DNA of 64,000 nucleotides from CAVQHY01 sp963712465 (GCA_963712465.1 CAVQHY010000004.1:372001-436000), one strand, 5' to 3'. Shown: positions 16,673 to 25,248, counted from the stretch's first letter. Numbers and translations are program-made. The notes: generated from the sequence alone by a model not told the origin.

Positions 16673-17883
16673 TGGCCTGGGAGCTTGCGAGCTTCTCCGC
16701 CGCGTACCTCGACGTCGACGAGGAGCGGATCGGTCTCCTCGCGGGGGGCGAGCAGGCGCTCGACGGGGTGGACGTCGCGGTCTGCGGGCCGGGTGAGCCG
16801 GTGCGGATCACGCACGTCCTGGACGCGGTCGAGCCGCGGATCCGGCCCGACGGCCGGGCGGCGTTCCCGCGCGAGGGGCGCGCGGGTGAGGGCAGGACGA
16901 ACCGTCTCGACGGAGTCGCGGTGATCGCAACGGTCGAGTTCCCGGGCGAGGAGCGGCCGCTCCACGAGCAGGAGGGAATCGTCGATCTCGCGGGGCCGGG
17001 GGCCGCGCTGAGCCCGTTCGGCGCGATGACGTGCGTCGTCCTGACGTTTCGCCCCCGGGCGGAGGCCGGCCACGTTGCCATCGACGACGCGGTGAGACGC
17101 GTGACGCTCACCGTCGCCGAGCTCGTTGCCGAGCCGACGCTGGATGCCGAGGCGGCCGAGGTCGAGCGCTTCGAGCTCGGGCCGGTCGGGGAGCTACCGC
17201 GCGTCGCCGCGCTCGTCCAGCTGTCCGACCTGGGGCAGCTCTACATCCAGTACGTCTACGGGATCCCGGCCGGCGCGGCGGGGCTGCCGCGCGCCTGCGA
17301 CCCGGCGGAGCTCCTGGACGGGGCGGTCACCTGCGGCGAGTACCACTGGGCGTCGATGCGCGTGCCGACGATCTTCCACCAGCGCAACGCTCTCGTACGC
17401 GCCCTGTACCGCGAGCACGGAAGGCGGCTCGACTTCGCCGGTCTCGTGCTCATGCGCGGTTACGAGCAGACCGCCGCCGACAAGCAGCGCGCCGCCGACG
17501 AAGCCGCGACCGTCGCGAAGGAGCTGGGTGCAAACGGGGTGATCGTGACGACGGACGCGGGCGGCAACTCGCACACCGACGTCATGCTCACGGTGCGGGC
17601 GTGCGAGCGCGCGGGGATCGGCACCTGCGTCATCGTGGCCGAGCAGAACGACCCCGCCTCGACCGATCCGGCCCTCGTCGACTGGGTTCCCGAGGCGGAT
17701 TGCGTCGTGTCGGTGGGAAACAGCGAGGAGCTCGTCGAGGGGTGGACGCCCGAGGTCGTCCTCGGCGGCGACCTGCGGGTCGACGGCACGGCCGCGGCCG
17801 CGGCCGCGGCGATCCGTGTTCAGGACTACCTCGGCGCGACCTGCCAGACGGGGCAGCTCGCCCTCTCGGCGCGGACATGGTGA
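16672..17883 (+). CDS. Glycine/sarcosine/betaine reductase component B, proprotein subunit (GrdE/GrdG/GrdI type)
   Basis: 403 residues from a GTG overlapping the IclR stop, with GGAG seven bases upstream. The family is translated as a proprotein that is cut at a Cys to give two subunits, the second carrying a pyruvoyl group that forms a Schiff base with the amine substrate. The expected site is seen as DGAVTCGEYH with Cys221. Other hallmarks are YIQYVYGIPAGAAG before it and, after it, PTIFHQRNALVRALYREHG, GANGVIVTTDAGGNSHTD and GTCVIVAEQNDP. Which of the three substrates is used cannot be read from sequence. It overlaps grdB by seven bases. Confidence 0.9.
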   Translation: MAWELASFSAAYLDVDEERIGLLAGGEQALDGVDVAVCGPGEPVRITHVLDAVEPRIRPDGRAAFPREGRAGEGRTNRLDGVAVIATVEFPGEERPLHEQEGIVDLAGPGAALSPFGAMTCVVLTFRPRAEAGHVAIDDAVRRVTLTVAELVAEPTLDAEAAEVERFELGPVGELPRVAALVQLSDLGQLYIQYVYGIPAGAAGLPRACDPAELLDGAVTCGEYHWASMRVPTIFHQRNALVRALYREHGRRLDFAGLVLMRGYEQTAADKQRAADEAATVAKELGANGVIVTTDAGGNSHTDVMLTVRACERAGIGTCVIVAEQNDPASTDPALVDWVPEADCVVSVGNSEELVEGWTPEVVLGGDLRVDGTAAAAAAAIRVQDYLGATCQTGQLALSARTW

Positions 17884-19157
17884 AGGCGGTCCACTACCTC
17901 AATCAGTTCTTCGCCGGGCTCGGGGGCGAGGAGGCAGCGGGCACACCGCCGACGCGGCTCGACGGCGCGGTCGGCCCCGGCCGCGGGCTGCAGGCCGCGC
18001 TCGAGGGCGTCGAGATCGTTGCCACGATCGCCTGCGGCGACGACTACTTCGCCGAGCACGAGGACGGTGCTCTCGAGACGCTGATTGCGCTCGCCCAGGA
18101 GGCTGGGGCCGACCTGCTGGTGGCCGGGCCTGCGTTCGGCTCTGGACGCTACGGCTACGCCGCCGGGTGTGTGGCCGCGGCGGCGGCGGACCGACTCGGG
18201 ATCCCGGCGGTCGCGGCGATGCACGAGGAGAACCCGGGCGTCGGCGCCGCTCGGGGCAAGGCGCTGGTCGTTTCGACTGCGGTGAATGTCGCCGGAATGC
18301 GCGACGCACTTCCGCGGCTCGCCGCGCTGGCCTCCGCGCTTGCGTCGGGACGTGAGCTGGGGCCGCCCGAGGACGAGGGTTACCTGCCGCGCGGGTTCCG
18401 GCGAAACTACGTCGCGGAGAAGTCCGGCGCCGAGCGCGCGATCGACCTCCTGCTGGCGAAGCTGGACGGCGACGTGCGCTCGGAGGTGGCCGCCGGATTC
18501 GAGCAGGTGCTTCCGGCGCCGCCGGTCGCTGATCTGTCGCAGGCGCTCGTGGCCCTGGTCAGCGAGGCCGGGTGCGTGCCGCGCGGCAATCCGGATCGGC
18601 TTCCGTCGGTGCGCGCGCACGACTGGCTGCGCTACCCGCTCGAGAATCAGACGTCGCTCGACCCGGCGATCTACGAGTGCGTCCACGGTGGGTTCGACGT
18701 CGCGCTGGCAAACGAGGATCCCAACCGGATCGTCCCGGTCGACGCGGTCTCCGAGTACGTGCGCGACGGGCGGATCGGCAGCCTGCACCAGACGCTCTAC
18801 GTGACGACGGGCAACGGGACTCCCGTCGCCACTGCGACCCGCTTCGGGCGCGAGATCGCGGCTCAGCTGGAGGAGAGCGGTGTCCAGGCGGTCATCCTCT
18901 CGGGCACCTGAGGGACTAGCACGCGTTGCGGGGCAACGCTGGCGAAGGAGATCGAGCGGGCCGGCATCCCGACCGTGTTCGTGACGTCCCTCCCGACGAT
19001 CGGGGCGATGGTCGGCGCGAACCGGATCGTGCGCGGACCCGCGATCACGCACCCGTTCGGCCTCGACATGGCGGAGCGCCGCCGGATCGTCGCGCGCGCG
19101 CTCGAGATGCTCGAGACCGACGTCGAGCCGACGACGGTCTGGGAGGTGCCGGCGTGA
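17877..19157 (+). CDS. grdB: Selenoprotein component B of glycine/sarcosine/betaine reductase, TGA read as selenocysteine
   Basis: 426 residues if TGA at 18909-18911 is read as Sec345; without recoding it would stop at 344. N-terminus MVKAVHYLNQFFAGLGGEEA, then GAVGPGRGLQAAL, IACGDDYFAEHEDGALETL, AGPAFGSGRYGYAAG and MHEENPGV are all GrdB hallmarks. The Sec region reads ILSGT-U-GTSTRCGATLAKE, followed by IERAGIPTVFVTSLP and VGANRIV; the family is ILTST-U-GTCTRCGAT. One Cys of the usual UxxCxxC is Ser here. Component B strips the amino group from the substrate and forms a carboxymethyl selenoether passed to GrdA. A candidate bSECIS hairpin follows the TGA. The B-type gene name does not settle glycine versus sarcosine or betaine. 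Confidence 0.93.
18909..18939 (+). promoter_or_regulatory. Selenocysteine UGA and candidate bSECIS hairpin of grdB
   Basis: After TGA (18909-18911), GCGTTGC (18923-18929) and GCAACGC (18933-18939) form a perfect 7-bp stem closed by a GGG loop. The loop begins 18 bases after the UGA, inside the range at which SelB-bound bacterial SECIS loops sit, and the loop is G-rich as expected. The hairpin is in the coding region, as is normal in bacteria. Confidence 0.75.
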
Positions 19158-19163
19158 CTCCCA

Positions 19164-19224
19164 CCCGGGTGGGTCCCGGTCCCACCCGGGAGGGTAACGC
19201 CTGCCGTCGCTTCGCTCGGCAGGC
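19164..19224 (+). promoter_or_regulatory. Two strong intercistronic hairpins between grdB and grdC
   Basis: First: CCCGGGTGGG (19164-19173) pairs with CCCACCCGGG (19181-19190), loop of seven. Second: GCCTGCCG (19199-19206) pairs with CGGCAGGC (19217-19224), loop of ten. Neither has a T-tract. They may process or partially terminate the operon mRNA, changing the ratio of component B to components C and A. Confidence 0.55.
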
Positions 19225-19257
19225 GACCGGGCCAACTCGCGCGCGGAGGTGTGTCGA

Positions 19258-20586
19258 GTGAGCGGCGCGGCGATCCACGGCACGTCGCTCGTGCTTGCGC
19301 ACGCTCCCGACCTCGTCCGCCACGGCTCGAAGCCGGCTCGCGAGCTTGCCGCCGACGATGGATTGCTTGCCGCGATCACCGGAGCGCTGCGCTCCTACGA
19401 GGACGCGCTCGCCTACCCACCGCATCAGGTCTTCGTCGGCAACCTCCGGCCCGAGGCGCTCTGGGAGATCGAGCGGCCCTGGTGGCACAACCCCGTCGAG
19501 CCGCTCGCCCAAGGCCCATACGGCGTCTTCGTCGCGCAGGACGAACTCTACGAGCGCATGGCCGCCGCCGACGCGTTCCAGCTCTTCAGGCTCGACCGCG
19601 AGCCACCCGGCAACGGCGCGCTCCCCCTCTACTCGAACGGCGCGATCGCGGGCTCGATGGCCGCCGCACACGACCTCGACGAGAGCCTGGCCGCGCCCGT
19701 CCTGCTCGAGAATCTCGCGTGCAAGGCGACGGGGGCGCTCGCGCTCGAGCACCTCCTGCGCCAGACGAGCTTCCCGTCCGACGACGTCGACTTCGCCATC
19801 GGCTGTGGCGAGGAGGCGGTCGGCGACCGCTACCAGCGCGGCGGCGGGAACCTCGGCAAGGCGATCGCCGAGCAGGCCGGCTGCCGGAACGCCTCGGGGG
19901 CGGACGTCAAAGCGTTTTGTGCCGGCCCGATCCACGCACTCGTCGTCGCAGGGTCACTCGTCTCGGCGGGCGTTCACCGCTGGATGGTCGTGGTCGCGGG
20001 CGGCTCGCTCGCGAAGCTCGGGATGAAGTTCTCCGGCGCTCTGCGCCACGGCGTGCCGGTGATCGAAGACGTCCTCGCCGGCCTTGCGATTCTCGTCGGC
20101 CCGCCGGGCGAGGGCGCACCGGTGATGCGCCTCGACGCGGTCGGCCGGCACCGCGTCGGCTCCGGGTCGGCGCAGCAGGCGATCCTCGAGGATCTCGTCG
20201 TCGAGCCGCTCTCGCGCCTCGGCCGCGGGATCCTCGACGTCGAACGCTACTCGACCGAGCTGCACGACCCCGAGATCACCGAGCCGGCCGGCGCGGGCAA
20301 CGTCCCCGAGCGCAACTACCGGCTGATCGGCGCGCTGGCGGTCAAGCGCGGCGAGCTCGAGCGCGGGGAGATGGACGGCTTCGAGCGGGCGCACGGCCTG
20401 CCGGGCTTCTCGCCGACACAGGGTCACGTCGCCTCGGCCGTGCCGTGGCTTCCGCACGGCCTCGCGGCCCTTCGCTCGGGCAAGATCGGCTCGACGATGC
20501 TCGTCGCGAAGGGGTCGCTCTTCCTCGGTCGCATGACGGAGCTGGCCGACGGGATGTCCATCCTGATCGAACCCGGAAAGGAGTAG
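19258..20586 (+). CDS. grdC: Glycine/sarcosine/betaine reductase complex component C, beta subunit
   Basis: 442 residues from GTG 19258, nine bases after GGAGG. GrdC is a FabH/thiolase-like protein that takes the acetyl group from the GrdA selenoether as an enzyme thioester. Signature blocks: GSMAAAHDLDESLAAPVLLE, IGCGEEAVGDRYQRGGGNLG, GCRNASGADVKAFCAGPIHA, and KFSGALRHGVPVIEDVLAG. Cys in KAFCAGP is a likely active-site residue. The alpha subunit GrdD, which normally releases acetyl phosphate, is not in the window. Confidence 0.93.
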   Translation: MSGAAIHGTSLVLAHAPDLVRHGSKPARELAADDGLLAAITGALRSYEDALAYPPHQVFVGNLRPEALWEIERPWWHNPVEPLAQGPYGVFVAQDELYERMAAADAFQLFRLDREPPGNGALPLYSNGAIAGSMAAAHDLDESLAAPVLLENLACKATGALALEHLLRQTSFPSDDVDFAIGCGEEAVGDRYQRGGGNLGKAIAEQAGCRNASGADVKAFCAGPIHALVVAGSLVSAGVHRWMVVVAGGSLAKLGMKFSGALRHGVPVIEDVLAGLAILVGPPGEGAPVMRLDAVGRHRVGSGSAQQAILEDLVVEPLSRLGRGILDVERYSTELHDPEITEPAGAGNVPERNYRLIGALAVKRGELERGEMDGFERAHGLPGFSPTQGHVASAVPWLPHGLAALRSGKIGSTMLVAKGSLFLGRMTELADGMSILIEPGKE

Positions 20587-20588
20587 GG

Positions 20589-20915
20589 ATGCCGGTCGAA
20601 GCAACCGCCGAGACGTTCGGAGAGCTGACGGGAGCAGGCAGCGTTCTCGTCGACTTCTGGGGGCCGCGCTGTCAGCCGTGCCTCGCGATGATGCCGACGA
20701 TCGCCGAGCTCGAGGAGGAGGCCGGCGGCGCCGTCCGCGTCGTGAAGGTCAACTCGGCGGAGAACCGCCAGGTCTGTCGCGACCTGCGCGTGTTCGGCCT
20801 GCCGACGTACGTCCTCATGCGCGACGGCGTCGAGCTCGAGCGGCTGTCGGGCGACGTGTCGAGAGAGCAGGTCGAGCAGGCGTTCGAGACCCTGAAGGGA
20901 GGTGTTGCCGCATGA
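20589..20915 (+). CDS. trxA: Thioredoxin, reductase-cluster type
   Basis: 108 residues with a thioredoxin fold and active site GPRCQPC (CxxC with Gln-Pro instead of the usual Gly-Pro), preceded by VLVDFWG and followed by the cis-Pro loop FGLPTYVLM. It starts two bases after the grdC stop behind GGAG and its TGA overlaps the grdA ATG. Reduced thioredoxin supplies the electrons for re-reducing the selenenyl-sulphide of GrdA; no thioredoxin reductase gene is adjacent. Confidence 0.93.
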   Translation: MPVEATAETFGELTGAGSVLVDFWGPRCQPCLAMMPTIAELEEEAGGAVRVVKVNSAENRQVCRDLRVFGLPTYVLMRDGVELERLSGDVSREQVEQAFETLKGGVAA

Positions 20916-21370
20916 AGCTCGACGGCAAAAAAGTGATCGCCCTCGGCGAGCGAGACGGCGTGCCCGGCCCTGCTATCGCCGAGTGCGTCCGCTCCGCGGG
21001 CGCGCAGGTGGTCTTCGTCGAGACGGAGTGCTTCGTCTGAACGGCGGCGGGCGCCATGGACCCGGAGAACCAGGGCAAGATCCGGTCCCTGGTCGACGAG
21101 CACGGGGCCGACAACGTTGTCGTCGTTCTCGGCGCTGCGGACCTCGAGGCGATCGAGGTCGCGGCCGAGACCGTGACGATGGGCGATCCGGCTTACGTGG
21201 GTCCACTGGCAGGAGTCCCGTTGGGGCTCCCCGTCGTCCACATCCTCGAGGAGGACGTGAAGGAGCAGATCGACCCGTCGATCTACGACGACCAGGTCGG
21301 GCTGCTCGAGATGACGCTCGACGTCGACGCCGTGCGCGCCGCGGCGAAGAGCTTCCCCGGGAGGTCATGA
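20912..21370 (+). CDS. grdA: Glycine/sarcosine/betaine reductase selenoprotein A, TGA read as selenocysteine
   Basis: 152 residues when TGA 21038-21040 is read as Sec43. It begins MKLDGKKVIALGERDGVPGP and runs through AIAECVRSAGA to ETECFV-U-TAAGAMDPENQGKI; the known family has TECFV-U-TAAGAMDLENQ, so the redox centre is the canonical CxxU. After it come GADNVVVVLGAAD, ETVTMGDPAYVGPLAGVPLG and a C-terminus ending SFPGRS. GrdA carries the carboxymethyl group from component B to component C. A short stem CGGG/CCCG (21048-21051/21061-21064) lies after the UGA but is weaker than the grdB hairpin. GGGAGG precedes the ATG. The 3-prime end overlaps ctaG by six bases tail to tail. Confidence 0.95.
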
Positions 21371-22096
21371 CTCCTCGGCGAGGAAGCGCGTGAAGAAGAA
21401 GGCGAAAGCCGCGAAGAAGACGACGGACTCTGACCCGGCCATGAGGATCCCCGCGAGCTGCTGATCCTCGAGCGGGTCGAGCCCGCCGACGCGGGGCGCC
21501 TCGAGGTAGAAGTCGTAGAGAGGGCTCGGCAGGAGCGCGGCGAGGAGCCCGAGCGGGCTGGCGAAGAGGAAGGCCGCGAAGACGTACGCGGCCTTCGCGC
21601 CGTTCGGGACGTCTCGGGGCTCGGCGCGTAGCAGCGGCCACCAGAACAGACACCCGGCGGTGAAGTAGCAGGCGTGCTCGAGGACCAGGAGCGGTGGGTG
21701 GCGCAGGGCCGCCTCGTAGGGTGCGGGTATGTGCCAGACGCCATAGGTGACGAGCCAGAGCGGGAGCGCGACGAACGGGCTCGTCAGCGCCCGCATCGGC
21801 GTGTTTCGCGTCAGCGCGACCGCCATGCCGACGCTGAGGCCGGCGACGGCGAGCCCGGGCGCCCACTCGGCCAGGACGACGTTCTGGACGAGGTGCGCAG
21901 AGAGGAGGTAGTGCTTTGCCAGCGTGGCGAGCGGCGTCACGAGCGCGGCGACGAGCAGGAGCATCGAGCCGACGAAGCAGGCGATCCGCACCTGCGACGG
22001 CGGGTGCCGGCGCGCGCCGAGCGCGTACGCGACCGAGAGGCCCGCGACCGCGATCAGCTCCGGCCATGCGAAGTCGAAGCTCCGGGGCGAGGGCAT
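21365..22096 (-). CDS. ctaG: Cytochrome c oxidase assembly factor, caa3/CtaG type
   Basis: 243 residues with about six to seven membrane helices. Family hallmarks: HYLLSAHLVQNVVL, GVWHIPAPYEAALRHP, LEHACYFTAGCLFWWPLL, and SPLYDFYLEAPRVGGLDPLE, with His residues that are thought to bind copper for delivery to subunit II. It is convergent with grdA. No other oxidase genes are in the window. Confidence 0.92.
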   Translation of the reverse strand: MPSPRSFDFAWPELIAVAGLSVAYALGARRHPPSQVRIACFVGSMLLLVAALVTPLATLAKHYLLSAHLVQNVVLAEWAPGLAVAGLSVGMAVALTRNTPMRALTSPFVALPLWLVTYGVWHIPAPYEAALRHPPLLVLEHACYFTAGCLFWWPLLRAEPRDVPNGAKAAYVFAAFLFASPLGLLAALLPSPLYDFYLEAPRVGGLDPLEDQQLAGILMAGSESVVFFAAFAFFFTRFLAEES

Positions 22097-22125
22097 GCGT
22101 CGAGAAGGCTACGATGCCCCAACCC

Positions 22126-22196
22126 GCGGGCGTAGCTCAATGGTAGAGCCCCAGCCTTCCAAGCTGGTTATGCGGGTTCGATCCCCGCCGCCCGCT
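22126..22196 (+). tRNA. tRNA-Gly (anticodon TCC)
   Basis: A 71-nt cloverleaf: acceptor GCGGGCG pairs with CGCCCGC, D-arm GTAGCTCAATGGTAGAGC-type, anticodon loop CTTCCAA between CAGC/GCTG-type arms, T-arm GCGGGTTCGATCCCCGC. U discriminator; the CCA is not encoded. Glycine is the classical substrate of Grd reductases, but a link with the cluster 750 bases away is not implied. Confidence 0.95.
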
Positions 22197-22316
22197 CTTC
22201 CCTTTCCAAGCCGAATCCGGTGTGGTTGAGTCGAATCCTAAGCTCATTGGGGTAACGATTCGGTCTCCGCTCAAGACCGCCTGAGACCGCCTTTGGGGTA
22301 CCGGCGGTACCGCGGG

Positions 22317-23489
22317 TCAGTCAACGACTGGCTTGAGGGAAGCGGCGAGGCCGAGGAGTGTGTCGAGGTCGAGCTCTGTGGATGTGAGTTCGATGCTCGT
22401 CTGGTCGCGCTCGAGCGCGACGGTGGTGGGGACGAATCGTTCGAGGTCGGGTTTGCCGACTTGGAATCGTTGTCCGTTCCGTTCAGTTTCCTCGAGCTCT
22501 CGCCAGTCGGTTTCGCGTTGGCTGGCGGCGTGGTTGGCGGCTCGTTGGCTGAGGTTGAGGGAGGCGGTTGCGTCGTCGCGGTAGTAGAGGATCGTGACCT
22601 GATCGAGGTTCGCTGGCTGTCCGGGTGGGGCGAAGGTGTTGACTTGCATGCGCCATGGCCCTTCGGGCAGCACGGGAATGAGGAAGAGCGGGAACGACGC
22701 TTGTTGGGTGGCTTCTGAGAGGGCGACGGTGCGGACCGGGTTGGGGTCTGCTGCGTGCACTTGCTCGCCTGGCGGCGGTGTGAAGGCGAAGGTGTCGGGC
22801 GGGAACGTTTCGTCGAAGGCGAGCTCTTCGAGCCAGGTCGCCGAAACCTCTGCCTGATCCAGGATCGTCGTTACGCGGAGAAGGACGCCGCGTTGACGGT
22901 CGATCGAGAGCTCGTAGGCGTCCACGCCGACCTCAATGTATGGATGCGAATGAGTTTGGTGGTCGAGTCGTGGTGTCGCGCACACGCGCAGCGCCGGCCG
23001 GCCGATTTCGACCGTCTGTTCGATCGGTTCGTCGAAGTCGAGCGCGGCGATGTAGCCGCTGGGGTCGAGGAGCGGCAGGAACCGATCGCCACCACCCACC
23101 GATACCTGCTGGGCTTGCTCGTCGGGGAGGCCGGCGTTTGTCATCGCTCCCGAGTCGGGCGTGTATGCCCACCACGTCGGGCCGTCTTTGACGATTGTCT
23201 GCGCATGGGGCGTTGGTCCGAGCGTCTCGAACTCTTCGCGCAGTCGTCCTGGGGGCTCGTACCAGAAGCGCGCGACCTCCTCGTGTTTCTGTGCTGCCGA
23301 CCCATCGTCAGAGCTTCCGAAACTGATGATGCCGCCGCCGTGACCATGTTCTTGGAGTCGCTCTGCCCTCCGGCGTGCCGCGACGTGCCACAACGCGGGG
23401 TCACTTCGGTGGCGGAGGACTCCGCGCGCGCTTCGGTAGCTGCCGCGCGCCCGATAGAGCAGTTCCAGTACCTCGCTGAGTGCCGCCAC
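22317..23489 (-). CDS. LolA-like/MucB-type hypothetical protein, no signal peptide
   Basis: 390 residues from GTG 23489 (MAALSEVLELLYRARGSYRS). Layout of LolA/LppX-type half barrels: EEVARFWYEPPGRLREEFET, then GPTWWAYTPDSGAM, a segment with RGVLLRVTTILDQAEVSATW and TFPPDTFAFTPPPGEQV, which is the outer-membrane lipoprotein-sorting pattern. The C-terminal 150 residues are a separate domain with ILYYRDDATASLNLSQRAAN and FVPTTVALERDQTSIELTST. No signal sequence, so cytoplasmic as read. Function unknown. Confidence 0.7.
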   Translation of the reverse strand: MAALSEVLELLYRARGSYRSARGVLRHRSDPALWHVAARRRAERLQEHGHGGGIISFGSSDDGSAAQKHEEVARFWYEPPGRLREEFETLGPTPHAQTIVKDGPTWWAYTPDSGAMTNAGLPDEQAQQVSVGGGDRFLPLLDPSGYIAALDFDEPIEQTVEIGRPALRVCATPRLDHQTHSHPYIEVGVDAYELSIDRQRGVLLRVTTILDQAEVSATWLEELAFDETFPPDTFAFTPPPGEQVHAADPNPVRTVALSEATQQASFPLFLIPVLPEGPWRMQVNTFAPPGQPANLDQVTILYYRDDATASLNLSQRAANHAASQRETDWRELEETERNGQRFQVGKPDLERFVPTTVALERDQTSIELTSTELDLDTLLGLAASLKPVVD

Positions 23490-23631
23490 AGACCGAGTCT
23501 ATGACGGCACTCGGAAAAGTCCAGCCGGGCAGATGCCTTGAACCGGGGAATCGCCAGGCGCGAAGGACTCTCGATTCGGCAGAAGAGCCGAGTGGTGTGA
23601 CCTTCGCTAGCCCAATGAGACTTGACTGGGC

Positions 23632-23832
23632 CTAGGCTGCTGAAGCGGGGCGGCGTCCGCGGCGTGCGACGCGGCGTCCTTTGCGGCCGAGTTCTTCGCC
23701 TTCTTGGTCGGTGACGTCGAGTTCGATCGAGCCTTTGCGTGCGTCGGCGAAGGTGATGCGGACGGTGGCGCCTTTGCCGTCTGCGATCTCTTCGCTTGAG
23801 AGGTCGGATACGCGTACGGTTTTGCGTGCCAT
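23632..23832 (-). CDS. Small basic protein resembling an Lsr2-type dimerisation segment
   Basis: 66 residues with AAAGGAGAG ahead of the ATG. MARKTVRVSDLSSEEIADGK, then ATVRITFADARKGSIELDVT and a very basic tail KGRRVARRGRRPASAA. The beta-hairpin followed by E-E-L and basic tail recalls the N-terminal part of Lsr2-family nucleoid proteins, but the usual C-terminal AT-hook RGR domain is reduced to the basic tail. Possible nucleic-acid binding; family assignment uncertain. Confidence 0.6.
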   Translation of the reverse strand: MARKTVRVSDLSSEEIADGKGATVRITFADARKGSIELDVTDQEGEELGRKGRRVARRGRRPASAA

Positions 23833-24243
23833 GGCGATCTCTCCTTTACATCCTGAATTGCTTGCCGGCGAGACGTTAGCAACTGGTGAAGATGCCCCGC
23901 AGGCGTGCCCGACTCGTGCCCCCTCAACGGGAGGTCACCCCCCTCGAACAGGTCGTCGCTAGGCTGGCCGACAAGAACGCTTCGAAGCGGGGCCGGCCGA
24001 GACCGCCTCGGCGCCAGGGCCGAGAGCTGAAGGTTCGCGCTGGCTCCATGACCAACGCACGCGAGTGAATCGCCGCGCAAGTGACATCGCTTGTTACCTC
24101 GACTCGAGTCGAAAATAGCGGCAAGAACTCTGAGAGATCTATCGGCTTGTTTAGCCAGTTAGATGGACGTTATCGACAAACTATTGACCCATAGACGTCC
24201 TGCTTGATGCCTCCCTCGTCGCCAGCAGCTGGCGTGTCCATTC
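23833..24243. other. Intergenic, noticeably AT-richer stretch
   Basis: About 410 bases upstream of the small basic protein. From about 24080 to 24200 base composition drops sharply (for example GTTATCGACAAACTATTGAC) compared with surrounding DNA. No gene or RNA is recognised; it may be a promoter region or foreign DNA. Confidence 0.4.
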
Positions 24244-25118
24244 CTAGGCTCGGCGGATCTCCTCATGCTTGGCTCGACCTTCTGCTAGTTTCACGGTCAT
24301 TAGGAAACGGTCGAGGATCCGGTTGAATTCCTCTTGCCGCTCCCAAAACATCATGTGCTTGCCGAGAGCGACCACTTCCGCTGCGGGCGTATTCATGCTT
24401 GCCCATTCCTTAGCGAGGCCCTCACACTCCTCGCGGACGATGTAGGCCAGCGGCACTTTGCGTTCAGGGCTTTCAGGTCTTGTGAGTAGTCGAGAAACCA
24501 GGCGCTCGTGTTGAGGAGCGAGGCCACCGCATCGGAGGTCTTGTTCGTCTGGTCGAGGACGAAGTTCACGTTCTCGGGCGACGGGCTCTCGAGCATCCAC
24601 TCGGCGAGGAAGACGTTGACCGCTTGGCGATCGGTCAGGACGTCATGCGAGTAGAGCTTGAAGAGGCCATCCTGATCTCCCTCGTCCTTGGTGCCGAACA
24701 CGACCCACTCCTTGCTGAAATCGGTTCCCCTCACCTTCGGGGTCATGTCGAGCATCACCAGGCCGACGAGGTTGCGGCTCCCGAACTGCTGTAGGTACGA
24801 AAGCGCCTCGAGTCCACCGTATGACCAGGCGACGAGAACGATCCTTTGCAGGTCGAGGTTCTCGACGAAGTTGCCCAGATCGCGACCGTGCTGTTCGTAG
24901 TAATGCCCCTCGACCGTCTTGGTCGACAACCCCTGACCGCGCGGATCGTAGGCGATTGCATTGAACCGTTCGGAAACGGCGAAATGAGCCAACTGGTGCT
25001 CGAAGAAGCGTGTCGTCGCCGTCCAACCGGGAACGAAGATGACGGCGATATCGCCCTGGCCCGAGGCCTCGTAGTGGATCGTCAGATCGTCATCGAGCTG
25101 TACGTACGCGTCGACCAT
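24244..25118 (-). pseudogene. Alpha/beta hydrolase with a single-base frameshift
   Basis: Starts MVDAYVQLDDDLTIHYEASG at 25118; nucleophile elbow in LVAWSYGGLEAL (Ser, with Ala in place of the first Gly), oxyanion region VFVPGWTAT, and YDPRGQGLS. After LKALNAK (near 24456) the frame is lost, and the next frame continues VPLAYIVREECEGLAKEWAS and the catalytic-His region ALGKHMMFWERQEEF to the end. One base is missing where AAGGTG would restore the frame. Either a recent inactivation or a sequencing error. Confidence 0.8.
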
Positions 25119-25248
25119 CGTGACCTCGTGCGTCGCGCGCCCAAGAGCTGTGACGCTGGCGCAGGGGCGGGTTCCCAACCCCGAGCGTACAGCGACCACG
25201 CGAGCGGAAGACATGTTCCCCTGAGTACTCGGCCGTGGCGAATCTGAG

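Noticed and set aside
18975..19157. Separate 60-residue gene starting MFVTSLPTIG
   Set aside because: It is the C-terminal part of GrdB downstream of the selenocysteine UGA, not an independent gene.
21056..21370. Separate 104-residue gene starting MDPENQGKI
   Set aside because: It is the part of GrdA after the selenocysteine UGA; family alignment covers both sides continuously.
22126..22330. tRNA-Gly as integration site of a genomic island
   Set aside because: No integrase and no convincing direct repeat of the tRNA 3-prime end was found in the window; the GGTACC repeats near 22297 are too short.
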